A stretch of 58,082 nt of DNA from Mesorhizobium temperatum (GTDB lineage Bacteria; Pseudomonadota; Alphaproteobacteria; Rhizobiales; Rhizobiaceae). The notes below the pieces were generated by a model, which saw only the letters and a list, made by a program, of their open reading frames with translations, did no database searches and had not been told where the DNA came from. Both the position numbers and the translations under genes were made by a program. This document shows, one piece after another, positions 34,996 to 46,014 of this stretch (within the stretch, counting starts at the first letter, position 1; the number at the start of each line of letters is the position of its first letter). The stretch lies in the NCBI RefSeq assembly GCF_002284575.1, contig NZ_NPKJ01000030.1, positions 1 through 58,082 on the forward strand, in the 5' to 3' direction.

Positions 34996-35967
34996 ATGAA
35001 AAGACTTGTTGTTTCGATGCTGGCCGGCGCGATGTCGCTTGCCGCGTTTCAGGCGATGGCCGCCGACAAGGTGACGCTGCAGCTGAAATGGGTCACACAG
35101 GCCCAGTTCGCCGGCTACTACGTCGCCAAGGACAAGGGGTTCTACGAGGCCGAGGGCCTCGACGTCGAGATCAAGCCGGGCGGCCCCGATATCGCGCCCG
35201 AGCAGGTGATCGCCGGCGGCGGCGCCGACGTCATCGTCGACTGGATGGGCGGCGCGCTGGCCGCGCGCGAAAAGGGTGTGCCGCTGGTCAATATCGCCCA
35301 GCCGTTCAAGAAGGCCGGCATGCAGCTGGTCTGTCCCAAGGACGGCCCGGTCAAGACCGAAGCCGACTTCAAGGGCCGCACACTCGGCGTCTGGTTCTTC
35401 GGCAACGAATATCCGTTCTACGCCTGGATGAACAAGCTCGGCTTGAAGACCGACGGCGGCCCGGACGGCGTCACCGTGCTGAAACAGAGTTTCGACGTGC
35501 AGCCGCTGATCCAGAAGCAGGCGGATTGTATTTCGGTCATGACCTACAACGAATATTGGCAGCTCATCGACGCCGGCTACAAGCCGGAAGAGCTGATCGT
35601 GTTCAACTACTCGGCCATGGGCAACGACCTGCTTGAGGACGGGCTCTATGCCTTGGAGGACAAGCTCAAGGATCCGGCCTTCGAGGACAAGATGGTGCGT
35701 TTCGTGCGCGCCTCGATGAAGGGCTGGAAATACGCCGTCGACAATTCCGACGAGGCGGCCGGCATCGTCATGGACAATGGCGGCCAGGACGAGAACCACC
35801 AGAAGCGCATGATGGGCGAAGTCGCCAAGCTGATCGACAATGCCGACGGCAAGCTCGACCCGGCGACCTACGCGCGCACCGCCAAGGCGCTGCTTGACCA
35901 GAAGATCATCACCAAGGAGCCGACCGGCGCCTACACGACCGCCATCACCGACAAGGCGATCAAGTAG
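34996..35967 (+). CDS. ABC transporter substrate-binding protein, NMT1/THI5-like
   Basis: The 323-residue periplasmic receptor has a Sec signal peptide (MKRLVVSMLAGAMSLAAFQA, cleaved after MAA or AMA). The mature part opens TLQLKWVTQAQFAGYYVAKD, the NMT1/THI5-like pattern shared with receptors for pyrimidine-like thiamine precursors and related compounds. VIAGGGADVIVDWMGGALAA lines the cleft. Because it sits beside a complete reductive pyrimidine pathway and its regulator, its ligand is most likely a pyrimidine or a dihydropyrimidine/hydantoin, but this is inference. A terminator follows. Confidence 0.88.
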   Translation: MKRLVVSMLAGAMSLAAFQAMAADKVTLQLKWVTQAQFAGYYVAKDKGFYEAEGLDVEIKPGGPDIAPEQVIAGGGADVIVDWMGGALAAREKGVPLVNIAQPFKKAGMQLVCPKDGPVKTEADFKGRTLGVWFFGNEYPFYAWMNKLGLKTDGGPDGVTVLKQSFDVQPLIQKQADCISVMTYNEYWQLIDAGYKPEELIVFNYSAMGNDLLEDGLYALEDKLKDPAFEDKMVRFVRASMKGWKYAVDNSDEAAGIVMDNGGQDENHQKRMMGEVAKLIDNADGKLDPATYARTAKALLDQKIITKEPTGAYTTAITDKAIK

Positions 35968-36010
35968 GGAGCCCTCAATAGAGGCGATCAACCGGACTTC
36001 TGCAGTCGAA

Positions 36011-36040
36011 CAAAAGGGGGCGGGCGACCGCCCCTTTTGT
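36011..36040 (+). terminator. Rho-independent terminator of the ABC operon
   Basis: CAAAAGGGGGCGG then GCGA then CCGCCCCTTTTG forms a G+C-rich stem of about 11 pairs with one bulged G, ending in TTTTG. It is 44 bases after the binding-protein stop codon. Confidence 0.8.
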
Positions 36041-36143
36041 GGGGATGTAAAATAGCCGTTACCGGTGGAAACATCCGCTCGCCACAACCGTTGTTGCGGT
36101 GCATCCAGCTTCAGCGGATGTCATCGCCACAACGGAGATTTCC

Positions 36144-36593
36144 ATGCGCATGCAATCCTTCTCGCCGATGCTTTCGGCGCTGGCCGTTTCGGCTCCCTTC
36201 CTGTGCGCTTCACCGGCCTTGGCCGACATGATGAAGATGAAGGCGACGCTCGATGGCGCTCAGCAGAATCCGCCCATCACCACAGAGGGCAAAGGCGAGG
36301 CCGATCTCGGCTTCAACACCGCCACGAAACAGCTGACCTGGAACGTGACGTATTCAGGTCTCAGTGGACCGGCGACGGCCGGACATATTCACGGTCCGGC
36401 AGCAAAGGGTGAAAATGTCGGCGTTGCCGTCCCGTTCAAGGGCGCTCCGAAAAGCCCGTTCAAGGGGGCGGCGATCCTGACCGACGCGCAGGCTGCCGAC
36501 CTGATGGCCGGGAAATATTACATCAACATCCATACGGCGGCCCACAAGGACGGCGAGATCCGCGGGCAGATCGAGAAGGCAGCGGCGATGTAG
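36144..36593 (+). CDS. CHRD-domain periplasmic protein
   Basis: The 149-residue protein has a signal peptide (SALAVSAPFLCASPALA, cleaved near residue 28). One CHRD domain follows, with TLDGAQQNPPITTEGKGEAD, LTWNVTYSGLSGPATAGHIH and the end YYINIHTAAHKDGEIRGQI. CHRD domains are named after chordin, and the bacterial forms are secreted beta-sandwich proteins of unknown ligand. ATG at 36144 has GGAG about seven bases upstream, and the in-frame codon at 36099 lacks one. It looks monocistronic, with its own promoter after the terminator at 36011-36040. Confidence 0.85.
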   Translation: MRMQSFSPMLSALAVSAPFLCASPALADMMKMKATLDGAQQNPPITTEGKGEADLGFNTATKQLTWNVTYSGLSGPATAGHIHGPAAKGENVGVAVPFKGAPKSPFKGAAILTDAQAADLMAGKYYINIHTAAHKDGEIRGQIEKAAAM

Positions 36594-36669
36594 CGCAACG
36601 TCGCCCGAGGGAGCGCTGCATTAAGCTGTGGAAGTTTGCGCGAAGGAACTCGGCCTATGCCTCTGGCGC

Positions 36670-38319
36670 TTACGACCTGTCGCGGATCTGGGTCATTGTC
36701 CGGGTCGGCGTGATGGCCTCGGGATCGAGCCTGATCTCGACAATCGACGGCTTGCCGCTGGCGCGCGCGCGTTCGAAGGCCGGCGCGAAGTCGGCCGTCT
36801 TCTCGACCGTTTCGCCATGGCCGCCATAGGCGCGGGCGAGCGCCGCGAAGTCGGGATTCTTCAGGTCGGTGGCGACAACACGGCCCGGATACTCGCGCTC
36901 CTGATGCATGCGGATGGTGCCGTAGATGCCGTTGTTGATGACGACGACGATGATCGGCAGATCGTACTGCACGGCGGTGGCGAACTCCTGCCCGTTCATC
37001 AGGAAGCAGCCGTCGCCGGCAAAGGCGATCACGTCGCGCTCGGGAAACAATTCCTTGGCGGCGACTGCTGCCGGCGTGCCGTAGCCCATCGAGCCGGAGG
37101 TTGGCGCTGCCTGCGTGGCAAAGCGGCGGGAACGGTGGAAGCGGTGCACCCAGGTGGCGTAGTTGCCGGCGCCGTTGGTGAGGATAGCGTCGTCGGGCAG
37201 CATTTTTTCGAGATAGTTCATGATCGGCCCCATCTGGACGGCGCCGGGGCCGCTTTCGGGTGGTGTCGACCAGTCGAGATAGGCTGCGTGCAGCTTCGGT
37301 GTTTCATCAGCCCATGCCGGTGTGGCGGCCGGCTTGCGCCCGGCAAAGGCTTCGACGAAAGCGGACGGCGAGGCGTTGATCGCCAGCGTCGGCAGATAGA
37401 CACGGCCGAGCTCGGCGGCGTCGGCATGGACATGGACCAGCGTCTGGTCGGGGTAGGGGCTCTTGAGCAGCGTGTAGTCGGAGGACGGCATCTCGCCCAT
37501 GCGGCCGCCGATCAGCAGCACGAGGTCGGCCTGCTTGATGGCGGTGGCCAGCTTCGGGTTGATGCCGATGCCGACATCGCCGGCGTAGTTCGGGTGGAGA
37601 TGATCGAACAGCATCTGTCGGCGGAAGGAGCAGCCGACCGGCAGCGACCAGGCTTCAGCGATCGTCCGCATCCGCGCGACGGCCGCCGCATCCCAGCGCG
37701 TGCCGCCGAGGATGACGAAGGGGCGCTTTGCCTTGCCGAGCAGCATTTCCAGCGCGTCGAGCTCGGCCTCGCCCGGCCGTGTTTCGACCGGCGTGTGGGG
37801 CAGGGCCGCTGGCGCGTCGGCAAGGCTGGTCAGCATGTCCTCAGGCAGCGAGATGACGACCGGGCCGGGACGGCCGGACGTCGCCACCGCGAAGGCGCGG
37901 GTGACGAATTCGGGGATGCGCGCGGCGTCATCGATCTCGACCACCCATTTGGCGATATCGCCGAAGAACCTGACGTAGTCGACCTCCTGGAAGGCCTCGC
38001 GCTGCTTGGCGTGGCTGGCGACCTGGCCGATGAACAGGATGACGGGAACCGAATCCTGCATGGCGATGTGGATGCCGGCCGAGGCGTTGGTGGCGCCGGG
38101 GCCGCGGGTGACGAAGCAGATGCCGGGCTTGCCGGTCAGGCGACCATGGCAGTCGGCCATCATCGCAGCACCGCCCTCCTGGCGGCAGACGATGGTGCGG
38201 ATCGGCGAGTCGTGCAGCGCGTCGAGCACCGCAAGGTAGGATTCGCCGGGCACGCAATAGATACGGTCCGTTCCGTTGGCTTCGAGCGCATCGACGATCA
38301 GTTGTCCGCCGGTCTTCAT
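36670..38319 (-). CDS. Thiamine-diphosphate-dependent enzyme, acetolactate synthase-like
   Basis: The 549-residue ThDP enzyme has the activating glutamate in VCRQEGGAAMMADCHGRLTG (Glu48). It also has GRPGPVVISLPEDML, and the Mg-ThDP motif GDG (435-437) to NN (462-463) in GDGCFLMNGQEFATA and VVVINNGIYG. It is the shape of acetolactate synthase, benzoylformate decarboxylase and oxalyl-CoA decarboxylase, but sequence alone does not choose among them. It is cotranscribed with, and overlaps by four bases, a CaiB-type CoA-transferase. This suggests a CoA-linked substrate, possibly a 2-oxo or acyl-CoA decarboxylation. No acetolactate synthase small subunit is nearby, so a biosynthetic role is less likely. 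Confidence 0.85.
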   Translation of the reverse strand: MKTGGQLIVDALEANGTDRIYCVPGESYLAVLDALHDSPIRTIVCRQEGGAAMMADCHGRLTGKPGICFVTRGPGATNASAGIHIAMQDSVPVILFIGQVASHAKQREAFQEVDYVRFFGDIAKWVVEIDDAARIPEFVTRAFAVATSGRPGPVVISLPEDMLTSLADAPAALPHTPVETRPGEAELDALEMLLGKAKRPFVILGGTRWDAAAVARMRTIAEAWSLPVGCSFRRQMLFDHLHPNYAGDVGIGINPKLATAIKQADLVLLIGGRMGEMPSSDYTLLKSPYPDQTLVHVHADAAELGRVYLPTLAINASPSAFVEAFAGRKPAATPAWADETPKLHAAYLDWSTPPESGPGAVQMGPIMNYLEKMLPDDAILTNGAGNYATWVHRFHRSRRFATQAAPTSGSMGYGTPAAVAAKELFPERDVIAFAGDGCFLMNGQEFATAVQYDLPIIVVVINNGIYGTIRMHQEREYPGRVVATDLKNPDFAALARAYGGHGETVEKTADFAPAFERARASGKPSIVEIRLDPEAITPTRTMTQIRDRS

Positions 38320-39491
38320 TTTCCTGACCTCTCCAGTTCGGCAAGGATTTCTTTGGTGTGTTCGCCGAGGCGCGGCGAGGGCCGCTCATAGACCAGCGGC
38401 GTGCCCGACATGACCATCGGCGCGCGCACCGAGGGCAACAGATTGCCATGGCCGTCGTCGAGGTCGAGCCGCATGCCGCGCGCGATGGTCTGAGGGTCGG
38501 CGAACATCTCGCCGATCGTGTTGATCGGGCTGGCAGGCACGCTTGCCGCCTCCAGTTTGGCCAGCAGCGGATCGCGATCGAAGGTCTTTAGCGCCTCGAT
38601 TATATGCTCGCGCAGCTTCGCTCGGTTGGCGACCCGGGCGGGGTTGGTGGCGAAATCGGGGTTCGACGGCAGGTCGTCCAATCCGACGGCCGCGCAGAAT
38701 TTGGCGAACTGGCCGTCATTGCCGATCGCAAGGATGATGTGGCCGTCCTTCACCGGCACCACTTCGTAGGGCGCGATGTTCATATGCGCATTGCCCATCT
38801 GCACCGGCGATTTTCCCGAGACCAGATAGTTGAGGTTCTGGTTGCCGAGCGCCGAGATCTGGCTGTCGTAGAGCGCCATATCGATATGCTGGCCTTCGCC
38901 GGTCTTCTCGGCGTGGCGAAGTGCGGCCTGGATGGCGATCACCGAATAGAGACCGGTGAAAATGTCCGATATGGCGACACCGGCTTTTTGCGGCTCGCGG
39001 CCGGCTTCGCCGGTGATCGACATCATGCCGGCCATGCCCTGGATGATGAAGTCATAGCCGGCGCGCGGCGCATACGGCCCGTCCTGGCCGAAGCCGGTGA
39101 TCGAGCAATAGATCAACCGTGGGTTGATTTTGCGCAAGCTGTCATAGTCGAGGCCATATTTCTTCAGGCCGCCGAGCTTGAAGTTCTCGATCAGCACATC
39201 TGATGTCGCGACCAGCCGGCGCACGGTCTCGGCACCTTCGGGCGTCGAGAAATCGATGGCGATGGAGCGCTTTCCGCGATTGCAGGAATGGTAGTAGGCG
39301 GCCGAAAGATTTTCGCCGTCATGGCTCATGACGAAGGGCGGACCCCATTTGCGGGTGTCGTCGCCGCCATCCGGGCTCTCGACCTTGATCACGTCGGCGC
39401 CGAGATCGGCAAGCAGCTGCCCAGCCCACGGCCCGGCCAGGATGCGGGCGAGTTCGATTACGCGGATGCCTTTCAGCGGAGGCTCGGTCAT
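38316..39491 (-). CDS. CaiB/BaiF family (class III) CoA-transferase
   Basis: The 391-residue enzyme begins IRVIELARILAGPWAGQLLADLGADVIKVE, the family hallmark. It contains the catalytic aspartate in VAISDIFTGLYS (Asp176), in the position of Frc Asp169. Family members move CoA between carboxylic acids (formyl-CoA:oxalate, carnitine, bile acids, succinyl-CoA:mesaconate). Its stop codon overlaps the start of the ThDP enzyme by four bases, so the two gene products are made together. The pair's substrate is not identified. Confidence 0.88.
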   Translation of the reverse strand: MTEPPLKGIRVIELARILAGPWAGQLLADLGADVIKVESPDGGDDTRKWGPPFVMSHDGENLSAAYYHSCNRGKRSIAIDFSTPEGAETVRRLVATSDVLIENFKLGGLKKYGLDYDSLRKINPRLIYCSITGFGQDGPYAPRAGYDFIIQGMAGMMSITGEAGREPQKAGVAISDIFTGLYSVIAIQAALRHAEKTGEGQHIDMALYDSQISALGNQNLNYLVSGKSPVQMGNAHMNIAPYEVVPVKDGHIILAIGNDGQFAKFCAAVGLDDLPSNPDFATNPARVANRAKLREHIIEALKTFDRDPLLAKLEAASVPASPINTIGEMFADPQTIARGMRLDLDDGHGNLLPSVRAPMVMSGTPLVYERPSPRLGEHTKEILAELERSGK

Positions 39492-39537
39492 GGATCACCG
39501 TGATTGATCGGGAACGCAGGCTCTAGTTTTCTTTTTA

Positions 39538-39584
39538 TGCATGTCGTTATCCCAAAACCGCTGCGCACTTTTGGGCAACATGCA
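39538..39584. repeat. Complete rhizobial palindromic repeat
   Basis: TGCATGT (39538-39544) pairs with ACATGCA (39578-39584), and CCCAAAA (39551-39557) with TTTTGGG (39569-39575). The left half recurs at 24491-24526. The rest of 39492-39649 holds no gene. Confidence 0.85.
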
Positions 39585-39649
39585 CTATCAATCCCGCGTG
39601 CTGCTGTCACGGTTCTTGCAATGGGCCAACCCGACCATGCCAATGTCGA

Positions 39650-40585
39650 TCACGCTTGTTTCAGCACCCTATCGGCCCATGCGGCGAAATCGTTCATGAT
39701 GATATCTCGATTCACCTCGTTCAGGCTTTCATGACGGGTCTCGGCGTAAATCTTTGAAACGAGATTCGAAAAGCCCATCCTTTGCAGGCGGCCGGCGAGT
39801 TGGGCGACCGCCTTGCCGCCGTCGGTGGCGGGGTCCTTTTCGCCGCCGACCAGGCAGATCGGAAGGACCTTGCGGACGCCGGAAAAATTGGCGTCGTCGG
39901 CACCGTCGAAGACAAAGCCGAACAGGTCGCGCCACATCGACACGGATGCATCCCAGCCACACAGCGGGTCGGCGATGTACTTGTCGACTTCGGCCGCGTC
40001 GCGCGACAGCCAGTCGAACGGCGTCCGGTGATTGGGGACGGCTTTGCCCCAGGCCTGGAAGGTCAGTCTAGGCAGCATGCGCGACGGCATATCGGAGCCC
40101 AGCCGGAATTTTTCCCAGGCCAGGATGATTCGCGCGGCACGGTCGGCCAGCCCGGCGGAAAAATTGGCGTTCCAGATGGCGGCGGCGTGCAGCCGGTTCG
40201 AATGGTGAAGCATGAAATTCAGCGCGACGAGGCCGCCCATGGAATGGCCGAAGACGATGACGGGCAGGCCGGTATGTTCGCCGGCGATCAGATCGTGCAC
40301 GGCGGCGACATCGGCGATGACCTTGGCGCCGCCATCCACTTTGGCGAATGTGCCGAGCGGGGCGTCTGGCGCCTTCGTTGCGCCATGGCCGCGATGGTCA
40401 TGGGCATAGACATGGAAGCCGCGCTCACCCAGAAAGGTAGCGAAGCGGACATAGCGCGCGGCGTGTTCGGCCAGTCCGTGATTAATCTGGACGACCGCGC
40501 GCGGGCGGCCCTCGGCGCGTTTCACATAAAGGTTGAGCTCGGCGCCGGTCGGTGATCGGAGCACGCGCTGCTGGCTGAATGACAT
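39650..40585 (-). CDS. Alpha/beta hydrolase, monoacylglycerol lipase/lysophospholipase-like
   Basis: The 311-residue serine hydrolase has the nucleophile elbow GHSMGG, an HG oxyanion motif in QINHGLAEHAARY and the catalytic His in ETRHESLNE near the C-terminus. YAHDHRGHGATKAP is characteristic of the monoacylglycerol lipase/PldB group. It has no signal peptide, so it is probably cytosolic or peripheral and hydrolyses acylglycerols or lysophospholipids. The frame is open to 40936, but ATG at 40585 begins the family domain. It is divergent from the RNase T2 gene. Confidence 0.88.
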   Translation of the reverse strand: MSFSQQRVLRSPTGAELNLYVKRAEGRPRAVVQINHGLAEHAARYVRFATFLGERGFHVYAHDHRGHGATKAPDAPLGTFAKVDGGAKVIADVAAVHDLIAGEHTGLPVIVFGHSMGGLVALNFMLHHSNRLHAAAIWNANFSAGLADRAARIILAWEKFRLGSDMPSRMLPRLTFQAWGKAVPNHRTPFDWLSRDAAEVDKYIADPLCGWDASVSMWRDLFGFVFDGADDANFSGVRKVLPICLVGGEKDPATDGGKAVAQLAGRLQRMGFSNLVSKIYAETRHESLNEVNRDIIMNDFAAWADRVLKQA

Positions 40586-40781
40586 TGTCGCTTCGTCTCC
40601 AACGCCTCTTTTGCGCCTGCGAACGTTTGTGTGCGCCGACGCCGGTTTTGCGTCAATCGGTGTTTTCCGCAGCGTTGTTCTTGCGTCGCAACGCGGGGTA
40701 TCGCAATTCTGACATGGAGAATTTGCTACCGAGAGAGGGCGGCAGTCTGTTGCCGCAGCAGTTTTCGGCCGGGGTACTTTT

Positions 40782-41801
40782 ATGCATATGCGGACAGGCC
40801 TTGTTTTCGGATTGGCGCTTGCCGCCGCGTCGCCGACAGGTGCTGCGTGGGCCGAGGTGAAGTTGAGCGGCGCCTTCGTGGCCGACGCCACCTGTCCAGC
40901 GACGCAGGCCATCAAGAGCGGCAAGAATCCCGGCAATATCTCGACCGATGCGGGACAGAGCTACGAGCTGCTGGCCGGCAACAAGGATGCTCCCACGCAT
41001 TATCTGATCCGCGTGCCGGGGGCCGATCCGGAGCGCCGCTGGGTGAAGGTCGATTGCGGCCATGTTTCGGGCGCGTCAACGATGCCGACAGCGCGCGCGC
41101 CGGCCGACCGGGAGAAGTCTGCTGCGCCCGCTTCGGGAAAACCCGAATATGTCCTCGCGCTGAGCTGGCAGCCGGCCTTTTGCGAAACCAAGCCCGGCAA
41201 GACCGAATGCAAGGCACAGACAGCGGCCGGTTTTGACGCGACGCATTTCACCTTGCATGGGCTGTGGCCGCAGCCGAACGGAAATTTCTATTGCCAGGTT
41301 GCAGTGGCCGACAAGGCGAACGACAATCCGGCGCATTGGCAGGATTTGCCGCCGGTCGAGCTCGAGCCGAACACGCGGTCGGAGCTCGATCAGGTGATGC
41401 CGGGCACCGCATCCGATCTCGACAGGCATGAGTGGATCAAGCATGGCACCTGTTACGGCAAGAGCCAGCAGGAGTATTTTTCCGACGCGCTGAACCTGAC
41501 GCGCGCGGTGAATGCTTCACCGGTGCGCGATCTTTTCACGCAAAAAATTGGCCGGGATCTGACCTCCGACCAGATCCGCGCCGCCTTCGACAGTGCTTTC
41601 GGTCCCGGCGCGGGCGATCGGGTTCGCGTCTCCTGTTTGGACGACCATTCGAGCGGCAGGCGGCTGATCGGCGAACTGACGCTCGGCCTGACCGGCCCGA
41701 TCGGTCAGAACTCTTCGCTCAGTGAGCTGTTGCTGGCATCAGTGCCGACGAACAATGCGGGTTGTCCGAAAGGCACCGTCGATCCGATCGAGTTCCAGTG
41801 A
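40782..41801 (+). CDS. RNase T2 family ribonuclease, secreted
   Basis: The 339-residue protein has a signal peptide (LVFGLALAAASPTGAAWA). Both T2 active-site motifs are present: FTLHGLWPQ with His159, and HEWIKHGTCYG with Glu217 and His221. The enzyme would cleave single-stranded RNA in the periplasm or outside the cell. The first 95 or so mature residues, before the T2 fold starts near YVLALSWQPAFCE, are an extra N-terminal region with TCPATQAIKSGKNPGNIS and a central Cys. This is longer than in E. coli RNase I. The region 40586-40781 upstream holds no gene. Confidence 0.9.
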   Translation: MHMRTGLVFGLALAAASPTGAAWAEVKLSGAFVADATCPATQAIKSGKNPGNISTDAGQSYELLAGNKDAPTHYLIRVPGADPERRWVKVDCGHVSGASTMPTARAPADREKSAAPASGKPEYVLALSWQPAFCETKPGKTECKAQTAAGFDATHFTLHGLWPQPNGNFYCQVAVADKANDNPAHWQDLPPVELEPNTRSELDQVMPGTASDLDRHEWIKHGTCYGKSQQEYFSDALNLTRAVNASPVRDLFTQKIGRDLTSDQIRAAFDSAFGPGAGDRVRVSCLDDHSSGRRLIGELTLGLTGPIGQNSSLSELLLASVPTNNAGCPKGTVDPIEFQ

Positions 41802-41811
41802 CACGGAATGC

Positions 41812-43104
41812 CTATGCGCCGATGCCGCGCGCTGGCCTGGTCCGTCGGAGGCTATCGGCCTCGTGGCCGCCCGGTTCGCCGACGACGCGGTCGCGGCCGG
41901 TCGATTTGGCTTTGTAGAGGCGCTGGTCGGCCAGCGCAAAGACATCGGCAAGGCAGCGGGTCGTTTCGCTGACGGTGGAGATGCCGGCGCTGACGGTGAT
42001 GTCGAACCGGCTGGTGCTTGCCGATGTCTTGACCGCCTGCCTGATGCTTTCGCCGAGCAGCCTGGCGACCGAATACGAACGTGAGCAGAGGATGGCGAAT
42101 TCCTCGCCGCCGATCCTGAACACCTGATCCTCGGGATCGACAATTTCGCCAAGCAGGGCGGCGACGGATTTCAGCACCTTGTCGCCCTCGGCGTGGCCGA
42201 AGCGGTCGTTGATCGATTTGAAATGGTCGACATCGATGATCAGGAGGCTGAGCGGCTTGGCCGTCCGCAGACTGGCCGCTACAGCGGCTTCACCGTCGCT
42301 GTCGAAGCGGCCCCGGTGCAGCAGGCCGGTGAGGCCGTCGCGGCCGACATGCTCGACCAGCGCCTCGTAGCGCTCGCGATAGGTCAGCGTGTCGAAAATA
42401 TCGGACAGGCCGCGCGGCGCCGGAATCTGCCGCGCCTCGAACCATTTGATATAAGCGACAAGCATGGTGCTGTAAGCAAGTGCTGCCGCCATCTTGGCGA
42501 ACCAGCCGCCAAAGAAAACCGCGATCGGCGCGCCGGTGACGAAGTGCAGCGCGGTGAAAAATCCAGCCTGGTCGAAAGTGAGCACGCAAGCGACGGAGAT
42601 CAGGATGCGGAAGAACAGCTCCTTGCGAAGATAACGCCCAAGCTTTTCGTAAAGCAGGATGATCAGGATGGCGTCGATGAAGAGCAGCGTCGTGCCCCAC
42701 ACCATCAGCCAGCCCATCTGGTCGATGAAGCCGATGTCGGGAAGCCTGCCATTGGGAAGCGGTGCGATTTCATGCAGGCGCAGGACCAGCACAAGCCCGA
42801 TCATCAAGGCATTGCCGAGCAACAGGCCATAGATGGGCTGCCGGACGGTTGCCGCGTCCTCCTTGATGTAGAGCAGCAGCAGCATCACCAGCTTGCCGGA
42901 AAACAGCACCGCGGAACCGGGCGAAACCATGCCGAACGGCAGGGCGACATAAAAGACGCTGGCGAGGTAGGTTTCGAGAAAATGCATGACGCCGAGCGCG
43001 CAGACGAACACGCCGAGGCCGATGCGCTGCCTGAACCGGAAAAGCGTGACCATGACGCCGAAATAGAGAACCGCTTCGGCAAGGAGCAGGAAACTGTTCA
43101 GCAC
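41812..43104 (-). CDS. Membrane-bound diguanylate cyclase (GGDEF)
   Basis: The protein is about 430 residues, with an N-terminal sensor region of about six helices (LLLAEAVLYFGVMVTLFRF, FSGKLVMLLLLYI, MGWLMVWGTTLLFIDAILII and others). A cytosolic GGDEF domain follows, with DGLTGLLHRGRFD, IIDVDHFKSINDRFGHAEGD and the intact active-site loop RIGGEEF (GGEEF at about 332-336). It should make c-di-GMP. The product-inhibition I-site RxxD is not present, because the equivalent residues read DPED. GTG at 43104 follows an AGAGAG Shine-Dalgarno. TTG at 43149 is also in frame. No EAL domain is present. Confidence 0.87.
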   Translation of the reverse strand: MLNSFLLLAEAVLYFGVMVTLFRFRQRIGLGVFVCALGVMHFLETYLASVFYVALPFGMVSPGSAVLFSGKLVMLLLLYIKEDAATVRQPIYGLLLGNALMIGLVLVLRLHEIAPLPNGRLPDIGFIDQMGWLMVWGTTLLFIDAILIILLYEKLGRYLRKELFFRILISVACVLTFDQAGFFTALHFVTGAPIAVFFGGWFAKMAAALAYSTMLVAYIKWFEARQIPAPRGLSDIFDTLTYRERYEALVEHVGRDGLTGLLHRGRFDSDGEAAVAASLRTAKPLSLLIIDVDHFKSINDRFGHAEGDKVLKSVAALLGEIVDPEDQVFRIGGEEFAILCSRSYSVARLLGESIRQAVKTSASTSRFDITVSAGISTVSETTRCLADVFALADQRLYKAKSTGRDRVVGEPGGHEADSLRRTRPARGIGA

Positions 43105-43352
43105 GATCCGATCTCTCTGCAGAAATCGCGGCTTGCCGGCGATTCCCAATCCAACACCTTTGGCGCGGAATGGTTAACCCGAGCTTTCGCCGGACCATGC
43201 AGCGAACCAAAGCGGCGACATTTCGATGAGCGGCTTGGCCCATAGGGTGGTTCGAAATGCCAAAACAGTTTGCCGTTCGGCGCGGCATCGCCTACATAGC
43301 GCGCAACTTCCATTCAATCCGACATCCAGTCGACTTTTCAGGGAAAGCGCGC

Positions 43353-45002
<1,650 letters not shown>

Positions 45003-45045
45003 AGTTTTTAGGGCGGCGAATTCTCAAATGATCTGAGGAGCTGAA

Positions 45046-45816
45046 ATGGCCGACTGGTCCGCCGCCCAATATCTCAAATTCGAGGACGAGCGCACGCGGC
45101 CGTCGCGAGATCTTGTCGCGCAGGTGCCAGTGGAGGCACCGCGCCGGGTGGTCGACATCGGTTGCGGGCCGGGGAATTCTACCGAATTGCTGGTCGCGCG
45201 CTGGCCGAGCGCGCAGGTCAGCGGCTTCGACACCTCGCCTGACATGATCGAGAAGGCGAGGGCGCGTCTGCCTGAAGTAACATTCGAGCTGGCGGATGCG
45301 GCGGCGTGGCTGCCCGAACAGCCGGTCGACGTGATCTTCGCCAATGCGGTATTCCAGTGGCTGCCGGAGCATCCGGCGATCTTCCAGCGGCTGATGGGAT
45401 TTTTGGCGCCCGGCGGCGCGCTTGCCGTGCAGATGCCCGACAATATGGGCGAGCCCTCACACCGACTGATGCGGGAGACGGCGGCCGAAATGCCGTTTGC
45501 CTCAAAGCTCGAGGGTGCTGCGGGCGGGCCGCTGCCGCCGGTGTCGTTCTACTACGATCTTTTGTCGCCGTTCTCAGACCGGCTCGACATCTGGCACGCC
45601 GCCTACAATCATCCGCTTGCCGGTGCCGAAGCCATTGTCGAATGGCTGAAGTCGACCGGGCTGAAGCCGTTCCTCGATCCGCTCGACGAGGACGAGCGGC
45701 GGCTCTTCCTCGAGCGCTACACTACCGGAATAACCGAAGCCTATTCGAAGACGGCAAACGGCAAGGTGCTGCTGCGTTTTCCGCGCCTGTTCATCGTCGC
45801 GCGGCGATCCGCTTAG
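45046..45816 (+). CDS. tam: Trans-aconitate 2-methyltransferase
   Basis: The 256-residue enzyme begins [20 protein letters not shown], the family N-terminus. It has the SAM-binding motif [15 protein letters not shown] (about 31-45), [15 protein letters not shown] and [15 protein letters not shown]. It methylates trans-aconitate, a spontaneous by-product of aconitase, and so prevents inhibition of the TCA cycle. It is cytosolic. It lies 43 bases after ettA, and may be cotranscribed with it. Confidence 0.92.
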   Translation: MADWSAAQYLKFEDERTRPSRDLVAQVPVEAPRRVVDIGCGPGNSTELLVARWPSAQVSGFDTSPDMIEKARARLPEVTFELADAAAWLPEQPVDVIFANAVFQWLPEHPAIFQRLMGFLAPGGALAVQMPDNMGEPSHRLMRETAAEMPFASKLEGAAGGPLPPVSFYYDLLSPFSDRLDIWHAAYNHPLAGAEAIVEWLKSTGLKPFLDPLDEDERRLFLERYTTGITEAYSKTANGKVLLRFPRLFIVARRSA

Positions 45817-46014
45817 AAACGGTAGCCACACCGAGAGGCAGTGCCTCGCGGCGCTTGATCCGCACCATGCGCATTTCGGCAACGCAAGGTTGTGGTCTTT
45901 TGCCTCAGGCACTTGATTTAAGCCGGCGTAAACACCCACCAGATACGAAAAACAGTTGCGCCCAACCTTCGCGGCGCCCAAATGAGAGCCGCAACGCCTG
46001 CGCATGGGGTGGAA

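Noticed and set aside
36628..38391. 587-codon open frame on the plus strand
   Set aside because: It is antisense to the ThDP enzyme gene, whose motifs are unmistakable on the minus strand.
36670..39491. Assignment of the pair as an oxalate-degradation operon (frc/oxc)
   Set aside because: The CoA-transferase fits the general family, but the ThDP enzyme lacks a convincing oxalyl-CoA decarboxylase signature by eye.
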